64,000 nucleotides of DNA from Siderastrea radians. Its lineage: Eukaryota; Cnidaria; Anthozoa; Scleractinia; Rhizangiidae. Positions 12,431 through 26,700 of the stretch are shown piece after piece (the stretch's first letter is position 1; each line of letters starts with the position of its first letter). Location: NCBI GenBank assembly GCA_964017195.1, contig OZ024900.1, positions 31,326,641-31,390,640 on the forward strand. The letters are read 5' to 3'. The translations under genes were made by a program, and so were the position numbers. A model generated the notes under the pieces. The model was not told the DNA's origin. It was given only the letters and a program-made list of their open reading frames with translations, and ran no database searches.

Positions 12431-15400
12431 CTGAAAATTTGCATAAAACGAATCTCACACCAGTTGACAAGAACAAAATTTGACAGTTGAAAAATGCAAA
12501 TGAGAAAGAATGTGATTTTACATAAGCATACACAGTATTGCGTCAGCAGAAACTGATCCCTCGCCTCCATCAAGAAGGTAACTAGATGTCTTCTCTCAGC
12601 TATGCGTAACATGTTTGAAAATGTCCAAGACAGACATGCACCTTAATTTATCCGCCAGGGTAATCTCGTCAGCAGCCCTGGTATACAGGCGAGCACACAG
12701 TGCCAATCGGAAAAGACAAAAAGCTGGACAAAAAGACAAAAGACGCGTTTGTGCAGGGTTAGTCTCACTCTGAAGTAAAATATTCTCAAATACCAACAGG
12801 AAAGCGCTGAAGTTTTAAAATCAAACAATACAAGGAGTTTTGAATAGTTCATCTTCTCGCTGATATTTGTGAATATTTTGCTTCAGATTGAGACGCCTGT
12901 ATAAACGAAGTTTTCTGTCTTTTTATCCAGCGGTCTTGGAGAACTCGAAACTGGACTGTGAAATCCTATTGTGCTAACAACCTCGTTTCCAGGGTCCTCT
13001 CTCTTCCTCCCTTTCTCCAGGGAGGAAGAGAGAGGACCCTGGGAACGAGTTGTTGTGCTAAGAGGGAAAAACAAATCAGTTGCAAGATGAATGATCGTAT
13101 CCCATAACGTATTTTATTAGAGGCGTCGTTTTTTCTTTTGGTTTGACTGATCGCAGCACAGTCAAGGGGACAGTCTAGCTTACGTTTGATTAATGAAATG
13201 GGATGTGGTTAAAGAAAGAAATAAAAAAGGGTATGAAAATAAAAATAATAATACACATCCTACACAAGAGAGAGCAATTCGGGCTGCTAGTAGACTGTGA
13301 AACTGTTTTGTTGTCTATCTAGTTAATATGAACATCAAATTCTACTTCGGCTTCATTAAAACTTCAATATTTCTTCTTCGTCTACCCTTTCTTTCTTCTC
13401 AATCATTCCCAAAAGTCCGGCACCAAAAATTTCACATGACATCAAACAACAGGCAAAGAAAGCATTTATGGACAAGTGGAATGTTAACTAACGCGATAAT
13501 TCTCAAAATTGTAGTATAAAAAGAGAAGAAACAATGCGGCATATGACCAAAATGTTCCCCAAACTGACCGAGTGCAAGATAGACGAAGGGAAACTTAAAT
13601 CCGCTGCTGAGCGCCTGAATGCATGACACGTTGCAAAAGAGATGTCTCTTGCATTAATCTTACCCAAACTCCAAAAAATTATTAATAGAGTGAATTCGTA
13701 TAACCCGGTTTGCAATGCTAATCAGCTACGTTATATTCTCATGAGCTGTGATAATAAAAGAAAATAAAACAACAGGTGTGTGAATCGCAAAACTCATGCA
13801 ATCCCAAACGAATGACTTTTATTTCTCTTGCTTGTTTACAGTAGAACGTACTTTGGTTTTTTCCTTAAATGAACAAAAACAGAAAAATCTCCCTCCCCCT
13901 TACAAAAAAAACTCAAACACCTGTTAAATTTCTGCCCCGACATGCCAGTACTCTGTTTCGTTTTGTGCAGGCTAATAATAAATGCTTGAATTAACACTTC
14001 TCGGTTTGACTTTGTACACGCTTGCAAATGCTGCTGTATTATAAACAATTGAACTCATTTTGTAATAAGTAATAAAACTGTCAACTGTCACGTCTATCTT
14101 TCCTTCACTGTCACAGCTCATTAGAATATAACGCACAGCTCATTAACATTTAAAACCGGGTTATATGAATTCCTTCTAATAATTGGTGAAAGTAGGTTTT
14201 TTTTAATTTTTCTACCATTTTGATCAAGTGCCAACTTGCGTAACATAAGAAATTTGTGGAAACCTTACCTTAAGCAGTCGAACGTTGTAACATGTTTTAC
14301 AACGGCTTTTTTTAATATTAAGGTTGAATCTTGTCTGACCTTTTGAAGAAAGCTCTTGAAACATCTAAAAGAAGAAAAACAAACAGGGCCGTAAATACTG
14401 GAATGTGAGCTTGTTTAAGGGCGGTGCGTCCGGTGCGTCTATGGGTAAAAATCAGATCTTAGCGAGGGTTATTGGAATCTAGAAAGAAAAATGTGGGTAA
14501 CCACGAATTTTTAGAAATGATTAAGCAACCATAATTCTAAAAAAAGGTTTAAAATACAAAGAATGTATGGCATTTTCTTTCCTCATTTAAGCTAATTATC
14601 TCTAATAAAAGTGCGTGGTTCACCAATTTTCTTTTTTGACTCTGAAACCCCTTGCTGAGATCTTCTTTTTCCACTAGCCATAAATTGCGCAAAAATATCG
14701 TTGTATCAGTAGGCAAATTCCTCAAGAAAGCCGAATATCTAGAACTTGACAAAACATGCAGGTACGTTCAGGTTTACAGTTTGTAAACACTTTATCGGGA
14801 AAAATTAGTTATCATAAAAAATTAATTTTTAAAATAACAAAACTCTTCATAGAATATCCAGTATTAATGAATTAAAAGTGAAAGATCGTAATTAAATTTC
14901 TAAACGTCCCCTGACTAAACCCATAGATGAGGTGAAAGCCGTGTTTGACCAAAACACAAAAGTTCACCAATATGAGCCAGAGAAACAATTCCAATTCGAG
15001 TAATTAAAGTAATATATAGATTTAGGCAAGCCTAAAAGCGGAGCCCCCCCGTTTTGTTTTGTTTTGTTTGTTTGTTTTTGCTTTTTTTTTTTTTTTTTGC
15101 TGGCAGTTATAAATTTGTGAAAATACTCTCATTCAATTGTTAAATTTAAAAAAAAGATTCTTATCCTCGCTGGGAACCGAATCCGGGACCACGGCGTCTG
15201 AAGCCGGATATTAATCCTTTAGGCCATGAGCGTTCCTTGTCTTTTTCCCCAGTTAATTTTAATACTTATTTCTTTCTTCATGACAAGCTACCTATCAGCA
15301 TGAAAATGCTGGTGTTTTTCCTGGCAAAATGTGTCCGGAACGCCGTAAAAACCATGGTTGTGGACAGAAAAAAACCAAAAAGCACTAGCTCTGCTATATT

Positions 15401-17668
15401 TGGCGTTGAAACCGCTGCGAAAAGCTGCGAACTCAAGCGGTGTGCCGACCGAGTTCCAACCGACGAGGCAAATTTGAACTTTTCGCCTGAACCTTATCGC
15501 CTAATTTTTTTCGCCTAAATTGAACTTTTCCCCTTCCACCAAAAAAGACAACTGAGTATTCTTTTGAACTTTTTTTCCATTAACAAATTTGTTTTTGACT
15601 TTTGTTGTCTTTGCTTGTTTTGCTACAACGCGGGCAACATGCGATTTCGCGCCAAAAACACACGGGATTCAGCACAGGGTTGTATCCAGTGTATGAAGTG
15701 TATTGGTAGCCCTCTGGTGCGGACGGACGGACGTACGGATGTACGGACGTACGGACGGACGGTCACGTGACTATTACGTCACTACCAAAATTTTTTGGCT
15801 TGACAGGTTACCAAATTTCCTTAGCAATGGAGCTCCGCTGACGCGCTAGCGCGCTGGCTCCGCTATAAAATGTTTTCTATTACTGTGAACAGCTCTCATT
15901 CAGCAAACGTGCCGTTAACCTAGTGTATTCATTATTGGCAAACCGTGCGCAAACGACACAGTTAAGTACAAGCTGGAAACGTTTTCTTAGAAATGTCAAC
16001 AAAATAATACTAATTATACAAGTCTTAATAAAAGCTTACCTTTTTGTTTTTGACGTTGTCAAAACTCCATTTGGAGATGTCAGTTGTGTACGTGTTATAA
16101 GTAAAGCACTTATTGGCTTTATCTTTAAGTTCTTGGGTTCGTCGAAGCACTCCTGTGAGTTGAACAACGCCATTGAGTCGCCCAGTCCCCCGCGCACTTT
16201 CACTGGCCACTCGTTGGAACGAGGCCAGTGGATTATATCCTTGCCACAAGGTGCGAAACGCAAAGGCTTTGTGGAGTTCGTAGATGTTCCTCAAGAATGA
16301 CCGTTCAAGCTCTCTGTATGTGCCGAGAAGGTTCTCCATAAATGTTTGCTGGAGCTTCTTAGTTATAGGGGCACCTTAAACAAAGCAATTATAACATTTC
16401 TTTTACAATTCGTAAAATTGTTAAAACAATAACATATATTTCGATGGAAACAATAAATAGTTCCAACACCGATAAAGGAAGATATCAGCTTCCTTTGAGA
16501 TTGAAGATGCACGGTTCGTTTTGCGTTCTTAATTTATTAGGTATGTCACTTAATTATTCAATAAGGCATACAAATAGGTGCTGGACGTGCTTCCTAATTG
16601 TTGGAGAAGTCCAACGAAATTCTGGGAGTGGGAACACGCGACGTACTTCTACTAGAGTCGCATACAGTCCGGTAGCAAAATTCATATTTGCTTGTGCTGG
16701 ATCTATTAACAAAGTTGATATATCCAAATACACAGAAATCTGAATGTATCACTCGCACAGTTGATGTATTTCACCCCGCCATCGAAACAGCACCACAGTT
16801 TCTTTGGAAACTAACCCCCTTATTTGGTTGTGCTAAGAGAAAAGCGGGAGAAAATAGCCTGAAGTCATCGCCATGGCGGACCCAAACTTGCCTAGGTTTA
16901 AGTCGTATGACATGTTAAAAACTTGCCTCCTTCAGAAAATCAGCGCTTTGACACTGTCAAAGCACGGGCCTTTTGTAAGACGACCGCTTTGACATTGTCA
17001 TCTTGTTTGACACAACATGACGCGACCCCGTCTGTTTTGATGCACAATGATTTTCCAAATCACCAGGAAGAATTAAATCTACAAAGAAATTCTTTCAAAC
17101 GAGCCGTTTGCTAAAATAATTACATTAAGGGAATTCTAAAAGAGAGCTTTGTTTTAAATAGAACGCAAGCAGTTTGGTTACAATAAAAAGCAGTTCAGAG
17201 CGGTGAGTTGAGGACTAGTCCTTCGTTTTCCTTACAGAAGGCTTCACGAGGAGACTCCACCCGAAAGAGCCTTCTGTTCTGAGTTTGCAGTAAGCGAAAG
17301 AGCGGAAAATTTGATCTTTTCAGTTTTAAAGGGTCACGAAATACACCTTGGAATGAAAAGGAGAGCAGTAAAATCTTAGTACAAACAAAGGATGTAAAAT
17401 GTTGGCATAAACTATGACACAAAATAGGCGAGAGCGCACGTGGAGCCTTTGAAAGACTAAAAGTCCGCGATCTACTGTTTTTGGCTAATGTTTGAGGAGT
17501 AAAAAAGGGCGAAGCCCATCCGTATGTTTGATAATTTATTGAGTATTCCTACCTCCAGGGTTCACAACAGTAAAGGAAATAGGAGACGTCTGCACGCAGG
17601 CTATAGAACAGATGGGTCACCCTTTTGAGCGAGCATTCCCGAGGAAGGAGTTATTGAAGATAATAATG

Positions 17669-17715
<47 letters not shown>

Positions 17716-20700
17716 TTGTTACTTATACTGAGCCCTATTTACTTTACATATTGAAGTTTATTTTATGGAATAAAAAGCCACAAGCTGGAAGGTCTTACCT
17801 TTTGTTTTAGTCACATCTTTAATTGCCGTTTCAGTCTGACTAAGGAGGGGAATATCAAAGTTATATCCCCCGATATCGTTATCAAGGTCCATAATTTCCG
17901 CTATCAGTTCAATACGTGCTGCTCCTGCGATAAAGAACGATTCTACGTGCTGTTTAAATTCTGCCACGTCCGTTTGTAGAGAGGCTACATCCAGCAGACA
18001 CACTAATTCTTCGGTGAACTTTTCCTTGTTCATCTCAATGTTGGCCTTAAAAATAATGAAAGCCACTTTTGTTTTTTGTTTGTGCATTCAGTACTATCAA
18101 TAGAAAAAAAGAAGGTGCATATCATGAAACTCGTTAGATACTGTTCAAATCTCGTACCTGCATGATATGAGGAACTGAACTAACGTCGAGTTGATCAAAG
18201 TCCAAATCACTGGAATCTGCGAGAGGCTTGTAATGCTCTCCAAAAGTCAACCATTTCTTGATACTCCCCCGAATTGACTCAAGAGATTTGAGGCATTGTT
18301 TGCCAGACAACGACCCCATAAGACCCAGACCCGCATCGATAGCGTCCAACGGACTTTTGGATGCTATGGCCTTAGCAAATCCAACAGTACCCTGGAGTAC
18401 CGCCAGAAAATCTTCCTTGTTGAACTTTGCTTTTTTGTGAATGTCGGGCAACATTGTATTGATATTTTCAAGTATACTCGACATCTGTTCCTCAAGATGT
18501 TGAATAGACTAGGGAAATAAAGGAAGAACAGCAAATAAACAGGGATGTCATGAATATCTTATATCAACTGGTGACTTTCTTAACTAGGAAGTATTATTTA
18601 CAAAACAGTTCGTGCGTGAAATCCATAGTCCTTATTACCATGAATATCTCTTTCACTTCAATGCCAAAAGCTACAACAAGAGTAAAGGATGTGAAATACG
18701 GTCTCCAATACACATCTGGTTATCTCTTTAAGCCAGGCCATTTTAGCAAGAAACCTAAAATTATACTTTTAACAGCTGAATTAAGGATTTGATAACTTAA
18801 TTTTCAGTAATCTAACACGTCTGTTTGCCCCACTTTGTGTTTTTTTAATTTTTTAACTTGCCAACATGAATTATAAAAAGCTGAAAAACGTCACATCGGC
18901 TAGGACTCTTCTAAGGATATCAAGCTATTTTGACTTCAGGCAAATGGTTCGGATGTGACATGCAGAGTGGACTCGCTGACCTTTTTCATCTCTAGAACTT
19001 ATTGAGTGTTTGCATGCACGTACATTTTTATTCCCTATAGATACCTTAACATACGCTCTCTTCTCACTTTCTGCAATAAGTCTAGCCTCCTCAAGTCGCT
19101 TTTTCTCTGCCTTTACTTGCAGTGATGTTACCGCAGACATTTTAGAGGCAATCTTCAAAGAAACGCAAGCACATGGTTAAAGGTTGTTGTTTAAGATTAA
19201 AAAAGAAATGCTTGGGCCATATCCAAACATTTTTCTTTTCCCATCGCTCAATCGACCCAACGTTTTATAAAGAAATGAAAACCCCTGGTGGTTTACCATT
19301 TAAGGCTATGTTCACACGTGATGCACGAGTACGATTTTCGCTGGGCACTAGTGTGAACGCACCTTTTTCTTTTTGTTTTAGTGCCCGAGTACAAGGTCTC
19401 GACCTTGTACTCGGGCACTAAAGTGTGCACCGGTTCCCTGTGTGCACACGTTTTCCATTAGTTCCCGGGCACTTTAACACACAGTCCACTGCTTTAGACC
19501 CATAATTCCCTGCTACGCTCACTTTTCAATGCAGTGAGCACCTGCTTGGTTTATGAAATGTGTACATAATCACATTGCGGGTACTCACCGTCTCATTATA
19601 ACACCATTTTGTGCCCGTGCCCGCACCAAATGTGTACATAATCACATACCGTATTTGGGTACTCACCGTCTGTTTATAACACCATTTTGTGCCCGTGCCC
19701 AGGCACTAGTGCTCGGGCACCAAGTGTGAACATAGCCTAAGAGGCCCTGGCCAAGAAAGCGTGCCAGACCTTGGAAATAAGGGTCGGCCAAATTTAACGA
19801 AACTTGGTAAGAATATTGATCTTGATGAGGTATTACAAAATCACAGCTTGGTTGACTTTGTTAGTGGTTGTTTACAATTTCCCAGGGGGGTCCCATTCAG
19901 GGGCCCATGATCATAAAAAACTCCACCTATCTGGCAGTCAACGTTCAGGTTAAAATATTCGCAGAACACTCACAGAATATTTTATGGAATAGTGTGTTTC
20001 TACTAACATCCTTCTTTTTATGTCACGTGACACATCGTGGTATTGAGCTCTTAGTAACAGAGAAGCTTGACATCCACAAAAATATCATTATTTGTACCTG
20101 CCATTTTATTATGCATATTCAAAACTGATTTCAAAAAAATTGAAAAATGTATTCCCATCAGATGCACCTTTACATTCTTTAAATAAAGGTAAAATCTGTA
20201 ATGTGTAGTACCCAAGTGTTTACTGCAGTAGGATCTATTAAAACCCCTGAAATAGGACTTCTATAAGGGAGCTCTTTTAAGTACATGCACTGACCTGGTG
20301 GAAGTTTTGGTCCTCTTTTATGGTGGATATAATATCGTTGAAGGCGTTTTCATAACTTTCAGCTGCCTTCTTGATATCTTCCACAGTGTCCTCAAGAGCT
20401 TGCCACTTGCTGCGAGGAGCAAACAGTTTGTTCTTTCCAAAAATGTCGTAGCCTTCCTTACCAAGAAAACCCAGTTTCCTCTTTACCTCTGAAAGAAACA
20501 GAATATTTCAGTAAATGTCTAAAACTGTTATGCTTCTTGCTAGTTCAATTTTAGTTCACCTCATCCAACAGTTCAAACTCACCTTTCTTCATCTCCTCCA
20601 TATCACTTCTTTCATTCACCAACTTGAGAACAAACTTCAATGCAGCTCGGCCCTTCTTATTAGCGTTGTTGCTTAGCACCAAGTCCTCAGCCTTTCTCCT

Positions 20701-23700
20701 TATGATATTGATAAGTTCTAGTGGGTAGCCTCTTTTACTTGCTTTGTCTAATTTCCATTCACGTAAGACATTAGTCCACTTCACCGAGCCATTCTTTCCT
20801 GTAACTTCAGGGGCTAGAAATAATAAGAATATAAATTGCTTTCACTAGTGTTCACTAAAAGACTAAACTTCTCACAGGTTTACCAATCTCTGTCTGTGTG
20901 GTGTGCTGTCCATTTATAATGGCTGTATCGGTTTATGAACTAGCAAAACTAAAGGCCAAAAGCGAGTCCGACCGTTTTTCTGAAAACATCACTATCGCGA
21001 GCCTTAAGCCGCCAAAGTAAATACAGAAAAAAACCTTATAGCAGCAATTTTAAATGTTTTTATTTCATTTTCTACAGTTTTAAAAACCTTAAATTGCGCC
21101 TTTATTTTTCCTGGTTCATAAACCGATACAGCCATTATAAATGCACAGTACACCACACAAACAGAGGATGGTAAGCCTGTGCACTTCTAAGCATAAGAAC
21201 AAGTCTTTCTAACTTTCCTCCAAAAATAGCCTCCAGTTAAAATTTAAACGAACGAGCGCCAAAAGAATGTTGCAACTATCCTGCACTCGTTAGTAGTCAC
21301 GCATGCAATGTGTTTCTCTCTTACTTGATCCCGCTTTCCCGTCACTGCCTCGTGGACCCTGGGGAGCTCTGGACCATGCTCCATCGTCAGCACACATGGA
21401 ACCAAGCGGAAATCCCATGCTAACTAATTCGCACTTTCTTCCTCTTCCTCCTAGACCTCCTGCGCCACCTAATAATAATAGAAATAATGATGATGATGAT
21501 GATAATAATAATGGACTGAACTTTCCTTTACAGTTTTGGACACTTTCATACTAATGGCCACCTAGCTCCTAATTACGAAAAGTCCAGTTTGTTCGAAAAG
21601 ACTGAGACTCACAAAATTCTGCCTCTGCAATGTTAAACAATTGACTTGTTTTGCATCATTTTGTCACGTTTGAAACGTTTCCAGTCATTTCCAAAAATGA
21701 GGAGTTTTTAGCAAAATTCAAAACCTGTTTAAATTTTTTGGTCGATCCTCTCGAATGAAGATTGCACTTTGTTCCACGGTACTGGGGCTGCTGTGCAAAA
21801 CACGTGATCCACAAGCGTTCTCTTGTTCTTGATACTCACTGGCTCAAGTAAGAGTTACAATATGTCGTTCAATTCTAGCTGTTATCACCCATCCCCCCCC
21901 CCCCCCCCACCATCTCGGCAACAACCCTGGAAAAGCCAGCCCTTCTGGCCCAGGGGTGGGGAAATTTTTCAAGCGGTCCTGTCCCGGGGGTAGTGGGTGT
22001 GGCAAATAGAAATAACTACTCGTTCAAAGAATTATGGGCTGACACAATGGCGTCTAACTTCGTCGACAAGTCCACATATTTCGTAGCTAAATCGATCGAA
22101 TTTGTTAGCAAATGTCCAGAGAAAAAGAATTTGTTTTTTTTTTAATATAAGAGAATAAAATCATTTCCTAAGACGCCTCCAGATTGCTTTCAGTTAACAA
22201 CAGTAGTATTCGAGAGAGTTTTTGTTTTTATAGAATTCATTCTCTTGTTTCAGACTAGTTATTAATGTTGTCCAATACACTGAGAGTTATAAAACATTTT
22301 GATCTTTTTGAGGACAAAGAATTTATTTTCACTTAAGGCCGCGGGTGACAAGCTGCTCATGAATACATTTATAAGGCAAAATTTTGGTGGAGGTCTTACG
22401 CTAAAAAACTTTATATCTTGAACGTTTGGGAGCCGATTCCGTTGAAACTTATCAGTGAGCTTGGGGAATGCTGGAAGTGCAACAAGGTTGTTTTTGGTTT
22501 GATAGATTGTGCTTCTCTGCGATGCTATGAGCTCCCAAAGTTAAGATTTCGTAAAACGCGATTCCGTGTCCAAGTTTTCTCCTCGCAGAGAAGACAACAC
22601 TTCTTGATTTTACCACTCATTGATCAGTTAAAACCTCTATTGTGTCAAAACGGAAGCCGATTATAGGATTTCGAGTTCCATTGAAAGTTGTGAGCTTTTA
22701 AACGAGTAAAATCGTCCCTGTTTAAATGTGAAGCCTCGAATATTTTGCTAAAAAGCCTGTTTGAAAAAATTGCTTCTGTTGTGACATTCTACAATACACC
22801 TAGTTTATCTGCCTGCTGTGTCAATTCAGGAAATTCTATATCCTCGCTGTATTCTATGACACAAAATTGGTGGTTTTAGGGCTTCCGAAGGCTTACCGAA
22901 TAAACAAGAATGTTTAGGGAAGATTATGCTAATTATGGAAATTAAATTCTAACAGCTATTGTTCACTGTCCAGTACACTGTCCAGTACGCTGCACTGTCC
23001 AAGACGCTGCAATTTAGAGATCGCGAATATTTGTATTGAAGAATATATGCGATTCCGAAGCTCCATGTTAGCTATAGGGAGTATTATTTTAGTTTCTGTT
23101 TTATTTTGTTGGAAAACTTCTAAAAAGTTTTTTTTTTTAACGTTTGAACGTAAAAAAAAAAGCTGGACTTCGAGAGTAAAAAGGCACAAGATATCCGTGG
23201 CACACGATTTAACGCACCTGCATTTACTGATTTAGAAACGGGAAGGTTTAACTGAAGAGCCTCTCATGAATATGTCGTGCAATGTCGCTACCATTCGCTG
23301 CACTTCGTGCATACGCTTTAAATAAATAAATACTGATGACGAAGTTTCTCACCAGCGGCCTTAAAGATACAAAAGAAACCATTCCACGTTCGGTTTCCAG
23401 GAATGTAAGAGTTATATATTGGTAATTCATTTCAATTTTTGAGGCTGTGTATTTGGAGCTCCCTCCTGGTTTATTGTAATTAAATAGTCGTGTTTTGAGA
23501 GAGTCTATTCGTTCTTACTTCAGAAGGTTTTTAATTGTTCTTAAAGTTAAGGTTTTATTTAAATTCAGAAATAAGTGCTTTCATCTTCTTGTAATACGAA
23601 GCAGTTTTATTTTAGACGATGTCAAGATCAGTCCCTGGGGTGGGGAATTGTCCCTTTTTGTGTGCCTGGGGGTGGGGAATATAACGGTACGCAAAAAAAT

Positions 23701-26700
23701 CCCTGCACGGGAGTGTGCCCAGGGTGGGGCATGGTAACAGCTAGAATGGAACCACGCATTAGCATTTGAACGAAGGCTGTACAGATACTGACCCTCAACA
23801 AAAACCAAGCTAGAATTTATTTTGGAGCAAGAGCTTAGATTACTTGAAAAGTAAACATAATTAAGGGTAGGGGTAAGGGGTCGCAGTCATAGATTAAGTC
23901 CCTGCAATCAGACGCCTTGTGTAAAAACTGAAGAGGATTTGTACCTGGGACAAGTCACCAGACTGAAAAGTTCATGCATGGGAGCTGATTCCAAGAGAAG
24001 ATAAGGTGAGAGAATCCATTCGCCATACACGCTCTATTTCAATAATAGTGCGTCTTAAGTTGTTTTGAGATCAGGCACAGGCAGCAGGTCTTAAGATTGA
24101 TTAATTATTTAACTGCAGATGTAAACGTTCTGAGCAGAAGGTGGGCTCCTGTTCGGAGTCAAATTCCCCCCCCCCCCGGGAAGAAAGCGGTATGAGATTA
24201 TACTTATCAGCGTATGAAGGAAAGAACAGCTATGGCAGCCCCCTTTCCCTCCCTCCCCGTAAAAGATATGTAATGATATAACAGTTCAAAAGCACAAAAG
24301 GGTACACGAACACTAGCTCAAATTCTAAACGACCAACGACGTAATCACAGCGATTAAATTTGTGATAAAGTACACGCATTATCATTGATATGGGGCAAGT
24401 ATGAATGGGGGATGCGTAGGGGATGGACTCTCTCGTCTTTTATATCTTCTCGTACCGATCCTTAAATACCGCGATACTAATTTCTATCTCACCTCGTCCT
24501 CCCTTTCCGTTCTTGGCTGGGTCGGCTCCAGTTCCCCTGCAGGCGCGTAAGCCCATTTGTCCGGTTATCTTTCTCACTCGGACACCGATAAACCCAGCGT
24601 TTCCTCCGTTCCCTAAAGAAAGGATTAAAGCATAGTATAAATTAAGTGTCTACATACGGAGTAAACAACAAAAAGAATGATAAGAAAGACTTTCGTTTTA
24701 CCCAGAATGTGAATGTGATCCGGATAAGAAAAAAATTACCCTAAACTTCCGTAAATGTTCTCACGGTCACGCAATGAATATGCATCCTGCGTCGTTCAGC
24801 TTTGTCACGGCAGATTAAACACAGACCACAGCCGACGAATACCGTAATATCCGGAAGACACGAATACAACTAAATGTTCATGTTTTCAAGTATCTTTTTG
24901 GAAATACAAGCTAGTCATTATAGCCGTGTATACAGAACGATTCCAATCGGTTCTTTGGAACTCTCTTCTGAACAATATTAGTGTTTTAGTAGAAAATAAA
25001 CCACTCTTTCATACGAAACTACATCCGGGACTTGTGTGGCTTATTTTTCTAGTAAGGATATAGATGGTGCCGTCTTCCGCTTAGAGATTGTTGGTTTCTT
25101 TTTATACAAAAACACTCTAGTCTATATAAATAAAAAGAAAATTACGCTTTGGTTGAAGATATGAATTTTATTTTCTCGTGGTAAAAAACAATATTTCACT
25201 CACTGTTTCTACCACTCGAAAATGAAACTGGTTCACATCTTCGCACCACCAACGCCCTTAGAACACTATGCCTTTCCCAGTAATGCGGTTAAACCCGGTC
25301 ACAACAGAGCCTATCCAATTCCGGAATCACAACAACAACCTCCACCATTGCGCCCGCCTTATACAAGTTCCTTGGAAGGTTATTCCTCTTACAGTAATGC
25401 TGTAAAAAACGGACACCTCAGGACCGACAGAATTTACCACCCTTCGGAAACGCAGCAGCAACAACGAAACCCACTACACTTTCACCTGCAGAATGGTCCG
25501 CCTCCAACAATGCATCCAACAGAGCATCTAGAACCCAACTCTTCAACTTCCCTTCAAAACGATCAGTCTGGCGCTAACAATACTTCTGGAGTTGAAATGC
25601 CTAAGGAACTGGTATCGTTCTTACGATTCATTAAAACTTTACTTTAATGCCTTTTCCATATAAGTATTGATTTTGCCCTTGTTTTAGTACATGTAGTTAA
25701 CCTATTTATCAGGATATCCAGTGAATTTTGTTTTTGATACCGATATCCCAGGCTGCTCAAATCACTCCAGCAAATTATCTTTTTTCGCTTTGAACAGAGA
25801 GACAAACTAGTTACAATGGATACCTCTCTGAATGGTTAAAAATAAGAAATGGTTGTAATCTCTTTAGTTATTTTAATTATGTAAGTAATTAATAATTTTA
25901 AAATTTTAAGTGGCTTCTGCAATACTGTAATACTTTGTTATAGTCATGCAAATAAAGCTTGTTGTCGTTGTTCCTCTATATATTGCTGTCTGTCAGGCTG
26001 CACAAAGCTTTTTCCTTTTTTTTTTTTTTTTTTTTGTAATTTGCTGAGTTTTTGTTTTATGTTATTTATTGTTAAGTTGTCGCCGTTATTTCCAAGTGCA
26101 GTTCGTGGTTTAGATCTCCGAGTACCTAAGAAAAGTGACGACTCTTTCCCGCAAAGCGAGTGCCTCCGTTTGAGCCTAATTTCCCCTAAGAATTGTTCCA
26201 GCAGTCCCGTGCCATAGACGCAGTATTTACAGGTTCGAGTTTCCTGATCGTTTAGAGTGGAAAAACCTACCATCACATTGGACTTTAAGGAATCAGTTGA
26301 TGCTACGGTTACTACTAATAACAAAAGGAATATGTCATTAAGAATGCAATTTTTATCTGTTTTTCTTTTTTTAAGATTTTCGCTGTGGTTTTAGCGCGGT
26401 AGTCATGGGGTGGATTCGAAACCTGGTCTTTGCTCTTGCGTTCAAGTCTTCAAATAAGTGAAGGGTACTGCAGGTTAATACTGATACTTTTACTAAAAAG
26501 TGATGCAAGAAGATGTACAAACCGAGACAACTTACGAGTCACTCACTCGTTTTTTAATCGAAAAGCCTAATATGTTTTGGCTTGTAAACGTCGGGTGACC
26601 CGACTCGTCCTCAATCGTCTTCATAACGCGCGCGGCACGGGAGGTGTGAGAGCAAGGTAGACGACTGGGGACGAGTCGGGGGTGACCCAGAGTCCGTGGA

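Noticed and set aside
15160..15232. Functional tRNA-Glu gene
   Set aside because: The 5' acceptor strand does not pair with the 3' strand, and it sits inside a composite repeat.
15923..16300. 125-codon plus-strand ORF
   Set aside because: Antisense shadow of exon 15 of the secreted Gly-X-Y gene.
26126..26324. 126-codon minus-strand ORF as an independent gene
   Set aside because: Better explained as exon 7 of the secreted Gly-X-Y gene between a GGTAG acceptor and a GTACTC donor; kept only as that exon.
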